Assembly (NCBI RefSeq): GCF_003286085.1
Contig: NW_020825289.1
Span: 18,688,001 to 18,752,000 of the forward strand
Reading direction: 5' to 3'
From: Drosophila persimilis
Lineage: Eukaryota > Arthropoda > Insecta > Diptera > Drosophilidae
DNA length: 64,000 nt
Position numbers and translations under genes: made by a program. This document shows positions 59,726-64,000 of the stretch, in pieces (positions within the stretch are counted from its first letter, which is position 1; each line of letters opens with the position of its first letter). The notes beneath the pieces are model-generated. The model did not search any database, was not told where the DNA came from, and saw only the letters and a list, made by a program, of their open reading frames with translations.

Positions 59726-61110
59726 CAGTCGCAATGTTGCTGGTATTTAAAGACATGATGCGTGTATAGGCCTTTGTACACCCTATTTTGTTAATTTTAT
59801 ATGAAGATCAAACGTAATTTATTAAGACCTTTTCTCAAATTGATATTCTTTAGACATATTCGAGTACATTATTAGTATCTTGTATATATTTATCTCGATC
59901 CTGATACCTACTGAGCCTTGGAAGACAAACATTTTCTCAATTCTATAACATCCATTTCCCCCAGGGTATGTGTGCATGGAATTAGCAACATTCGATTCAA
60001 AAAACGACCAATTCCTCATATTCTTTGTTCCGTTGAATAATACTATCTATATGGAACATTTAGCCATGCCCACTCAATTTTGTACGATTGATGAATCAAT
60101 TCTATACATGATTGGCCTATTCGAAATACTTGCATTTATTGGATTTCTATATAACATTGAAAATGAAATTAATAATTGACAAAAATACCATTTAGCACTA
60201 AAAAACACCACATGGGAGCTCGGCGAAAACCAGTTTATACAGTATGACCCACCGAAATACAAAAGATACCGAGAGGTGCGCGCCAAATCTAACTTTTTTG
60301 AATGTGAGCGACAATTATTTAAATGTTGTCAACCGGTCCTTTATCTATGCCCACATAATTTTATACGATTGATGAATAAATTTTCTACAAGTTTGGATAG
60401 TTTTTAATCCTTGCTTTTATTGTATTTATTGTAAAAAAAGGTTTAAACGAAAAAGTTCAACAAAAAACGATCGCTATGTTGCGTGTAAGCCGTATATAGG
60501 CCTTTGTATACCCTATTTTAAAATATCGTTGAAATATTGTAAATAATTTTAAATAATATTGAATAATATTAAAATATATGGAAAATAAATTGTTTTTGCC
60601 TGGGATGACAAACATATTCACAATTCTATAACATCCATTTCCCCCAGGGTATGTGTGCATGGAATGGGACTCATTGTTGTCAACCGGTTATGACGACTAA
60701 TTCTTGGTTATTCTTTCTTCCTTCGAATATTCCCAGCTATATAGACCTCTCAGTTTTACCCAGATAATTTAATATGATTGCTTTAAACAGGATTAACTAC
60801 TTTTAAGTACATGCATGTTTTTTGTTTTTACAAAAACACGGCTTTAACAAAAATGTTTAATAGTCGCATGTTGTGACGTCTATGTTGCTGGTTTTTGCGG
60901 ACTCATTACTTGTCAACCAGAGTGTGGTCATTTGTATACCCTATTTCGTGAATATTATATAAAGATACTGTTTTCCAACCTGCTTTCAAACGTAATTAGT
61001 AAAGACCTTGTATTAGATTGCATTTTTTTGGCGTATTCATGCATTTGATTAGTTTCTTGTATATAAATCCTGATCCCTTTACCAATTCTTGGTAAGAAGA
61101 CAACTAATTG
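59726..61110 (-). repeat. composite array of the dispersed repeat, without a gene
   Basis: Partial copies lie at about 59990-60175, 60318-60520 and 60675-60945, all oriented as at 59427-59725. Shared words include tgttgtcaaccggt (60316, 60673), aataaaagcaagg in reverse, and tttgtataccctattt near 59780, 60503 and 60930. A second component (cattctataacatccatttcc type, tccatttcccccagggtatg) occurs at 59940-59985 and again at 60620-60665, and a third (caaacgtaattnnt.aagacctt) at 59807 and 60988. This points to internal tandem growth or nested insertion. No long open frame. Confidence 0.6.
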
Positions 61111-61790
61111 CAAAATATCGTTGTTTAATCCACCCATCAAATAAATTCCCAGAACCAAATGATACAAAATGCTCCTTCCAGGGACTAGGAGATCCAGTTC
61201 AAGCCAAGCGCCTAATGTTGATTTAGGGGAAATTGTATGTATGTATATGTTAACAAAATTCACACTATCTAACTGAATTATATTATGAATGTATGTATAT
61301 TTATAATAGGCATAATTTCACATATTGTTTTTTGTTTTCTGTTTTTATAAGCTTACTGTAGACAAAGGTGTATTTAAAGTTATTACGCTTTGGATCAGAG
61401 AAGTCAACAACTATACAGCCAAGCGCAGTGGGAATATCAATTGAATACAATAAATTATAGATGGGTTTCAGCAAAACGTTCTGGACTATCACATAGAATA
61501 ACACTAAAGGTAAGAGCTAAAGCTATTTACAGAGAATACACTTGTAGGATAGTAATAAATAGTTGTACCTAAAATCGCAACATAATATCCAACGGAAAAT
61601 GCACAAACGAGGGAAACACAATGGATAGTGAGATAGGAGAATACGTTGTGCATCATGTTGTCCCTATAGATTAAAGAACGATTCGAAACGAACTCGTGAA
61701 CAGCCAAGTTTTAGATTGCATTATAATGAGCAACATTTCATGTGTTTCGAACAGCGATTTTTCCAAAAAAGCGTTCATTCACCGCCGCTT
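61111..61790. other. intergenic, 3' flank of the SLC35F5-like gene
   Basis: AT-rich; no supported gene. Frames up to 67 codons lack motifs. Confidence 0.4.
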
Positions 61791-63441
61791 TCAATCGCTG
61801 TTGCTAATCAGCGATTCCTGCTGCTCATCGTCATTGACTCTGTAAGAAGAAATCCAGTTTAGTTGGCTACTTTTGAGAAACTGATCGGAGGACTCACCTA
61901 ACAATGCTCGGCTTATGGCAACGACAGAGTTTTCTATATACAATTTTGAACAGTTTCGTAAGTGGATCAGCATCATCGTTACGCATCAGCAGCGCAACAA
62001 GTGTCAGAGCCAGAAATATGGGTATCGAACCGATATAGAACATGTGAGAATACGGCTTATGCTTCAGCAGAACATCAAATACAATGGCCAAGGGAATCTG
62101 CAACGACATGGCCAATGTGCCAATCAGCGAGGAGGTGAGAAAGCAGCCCCAAAGCCATAATGCCTCCGCGAGCACGGTTCCTATTAGTCCGTTTAGAAAC
62201 AGCAGCGCGAATTGCCCCTGATCAGGCACTTCAAATGTTTCGATCTTGGTGAAATGCAAAATGAAGAAAATCGGCCACAAAAGCATGAGATTCCAGAGGC
62301 CAACGAACCCTTCAAGAAAGATATCAGTTAAGCAGGAGATAACAGAGTTCATTTGATTGCCGTGGCTTACCGAAAAACAAAGGTATATCGACCTTTTCCT
62401 CAGTATCACTTTTTCGTTTGACAAACACCAGGTACGACGCGTAAAAGAAGGCGCTGAACAGGGCCAAGAGGACACCCCTTGTCATCTTTGTGTCGTGCAG
62501 ATCGTTCATTGTTATGGCCACAACTCCTGCAATGTTCATGCCGACAGCAATCAGCTTGGTGATGGTCAACTTGTCACCTGTTGCCGAGGGGAAAACGGCC
62601 GCCAGACAGATGATAAAGAATGACGACGTAGAGCTGACAAGTGTTATCATGGCAGTCTCATCCATTTCCAGGGCCAGCTGAAAGAAGTAGTTTGCCACAA
62701 ACCAAAGCAGACAGAAAAGCAAGGCCGTCTTGGCTGTCTTGTGATGGGTCTTCTGCCGCCTGATGCGCAAGCTGGCCGCATAGGATAGACGTGCCAATAA
62801 TGCATCGGTGGCCTCATGGGCGGACATTTCCCGGACCTCTGCCATTTTGCTGAAGCGAACACTGCGCACGCTGGAATCGTCGCTCTCAGTGCCGGACAGG
62901 GTGTTACCGCTGCCATTGACTGTTGAGGCCAGGTGTGCGGATCTGATCGGCACATAGGTAGGATCTCCCTGCGGAAGGCGACAGATTTATTTATATTTTT
63001 TTTTATAAGTTTAGCTTGTATTAGGCTCACCAAAACAGCCTGATTGGAGTAGTAGTTCTCATCATCGACATTCTGCTCCATCATCTGTAGGAAACAGAAT
63101 TTAGTAGAGAAATAAACAAATTAATATGACTATTTACTGCATAAGTTCCATTTTGGCGCTCGCACGACTCTTTCCATGGCGCCAAAATTCCTATAACAAG
63201 CAGGTAGATACTGAACATTGACGTTTTGAAATATGTGCAGAAGAAGGGCTTGTCGAACTTGGCCTCATTGTACAGAAACTGCGAAATAAAAGAATTAGAA
63301 TCAATTAGGTTTCTCTGTCCATTTATCTGTAGATCTGTCCGGGTGGGGTACCTTGGTGAGCTCACTGGAGGAAACCCATACGACATCGACTAGTATTAGT
63401 ATTGCTATGCCCAGTATAAGCTTCTGTGTGCGTCCCAGCAT
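61791..63441 (-). CDS. SLC35F5-like membrane transporter (DMT/EamA superfamily)
   Basis: Six exons: 63441-63352, 63278-63138, 63084-63031, 62968-62371, 62309-61898 and 61839-61791; 447 aa. It starts MLGRTQKLILGIAILILVDV, TM1 followed by VWVSSSELTK, matching the SLC35F5 pattern. TM2 contains FFCTYFKTSMFSIYLL. A hydrophilic loop (Ser/Asp-rich, residues about 96-165) separates it from the remaining eight helices, including FVANYFFQLALEMDETAMITLVSSTSSFFI, GLIGTVLAEALWLWGCFLTSSLIGTLA.. and the C-terminal ..FLALTLVALLM pairs. The family is nucleotide-sugar-transporter-like; SLC35F5 itself has no settled substrate. The tail ends in an acidic stretch (VNDDEQQESLI). The start has A at -3. No defect is seen. 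Confidence 0.88.
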
Positions 63442-64000
63442 GATTTCTATATATGACTTATCTTTTCGAGGGCTTTGCAAACGAATGTTGCTGTTTGTCG
63501 GCTTATATTTCGTATCCAATTGGTTATCTAAATGCAAATAACTATTTACGCTTGTGCCGCCAGCTTTTCAGTGTCATTTTGCGACGCTTTCTGGCTGCTG
63601 TTATCCTCGATTCAAAATTATCAAATCTGGTTCGCTCCAGGCGTCTCTATATTTAGGCTTCAATGTAGATAGTCGATGCGGTCATTGCAGCTGAAATGGA
63701 AATGGGCGGGAGGTTAATGGCAGGCTCAAAGGAATTGCATTTATTGATTTTGTCCGCGCTGGTGGGTGTGGCTGTTCGAGGCGTGAATTAAATGGTAACA
63801 CATTTGAGCAATCAATCAACGCAAAGGAGGAGCAATTCGATTAACAGGCCAATCACTCAATTAGCGTCTGAATTATAATGCCGAGCTAATTGGTTTGTTA
63901 TTCAAATTAATAGGTATAATATAAATAAATTGGGATAGATAAGTCATGAATAGAGTAGAGATTTTGTTGTAGTACTCGAAGTCAGATCTCAATTGGCTTC
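63442..64000. other. 5' flank of the SLC35F5-like gene
   Basis: Contains the upstream region and presumably the promoter of the minus-strand transporter gene. No clear DRE, motif 1 or motif 6 array is seen here, in contrast to the other minus-strand genes. Confidence 0.35.

Noticed and set aside
1-64000. tRNA, rRNA and CRISPR-like elements
   Set aside because: I looked for tRNA B-box words (GGTTCRANTCC) and for regularly spaced direct repeats with unique spacers and found none that hold up.

Overview
The window is animal genomic DNA, almost certainly from a Drosophila species. The evidence is short GT-AG introns of about 50-75 bp, AATAAA poly(A) signals, fly core-promoter words (DRE, Ohler motifs 1 and 6), DINE-1 repeat sequence and a set of recognisable fly genes. 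Several of these (sugarbabe, NAT1, a DCUN1D3/SCCRO3-like gene and an SLC35F5-like gene) lie, as far as I recall, on chromosome arm 2R of D. melanogaster, so this is probably Muller element C. The mix of repeats suggests a species outside the melanogaster subgroup (an obscura-group species would fit), but I cannot fix the species from sequence alone.

Layout. Positions 1-14.8 kb are mostly non-coding, with simple repeats, one short MITE-like element and two candidate small genes: a 64-aa ubiquitin-like ORF at 7926-8120 and a 94-aa ORF with TATA box at 13501-13785. An intact SLC6 amino-acid-transporter gene occupies 14884-17193 (five exons). From 17.2 to 30 kb is a large non-coding block in which I find one convincing tiny two-exon gene (23574-23803, 51 aa, AATAAA eight bases after the stop). 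From 30.1 to 33.7 kb lie two tandem, intact DUF1091 genes on the minus strand, with DINE-like repeats, a captured zinc-finger-gene fragment and a hAT transposase remnant around them.

From 34.1 kb the window is gene-dense: a C2H2 zinc-finger gene (34861-36771, +), a decayed LRP-type beta-propeller fragment (about 36.94-37.2 kb), NAT1/DAP5 (eIF4G2-like, +, coding about 40577-45216 and apparently without an AUG start), a proteasome-assembly-chaperone-4-like gene (46964-47410, +), sugarbabe (51590-52878, +), an RNF34/rififylin-like E3 ligase (53845-56273, -), a DCN1-like neddylation factor (57680-58903, -) and an SLC35F5-like transporter (61791-63441, -).

The most unusual feature is a dispersed repeat of about 100-300 bp, found in recognisable copies directly upstream of four of these housekeeping-type genes. 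Each copy points the same way as its gene and carries an array of motif 6 (GGTATATTT), in most cases followed by a DRE and motif 1. Further copies without a gene form a composite array at 59.8-61.1 kb. It looks like a transposable-element-like sequence that carries, or has become, a ready-made housekeeping promoter.
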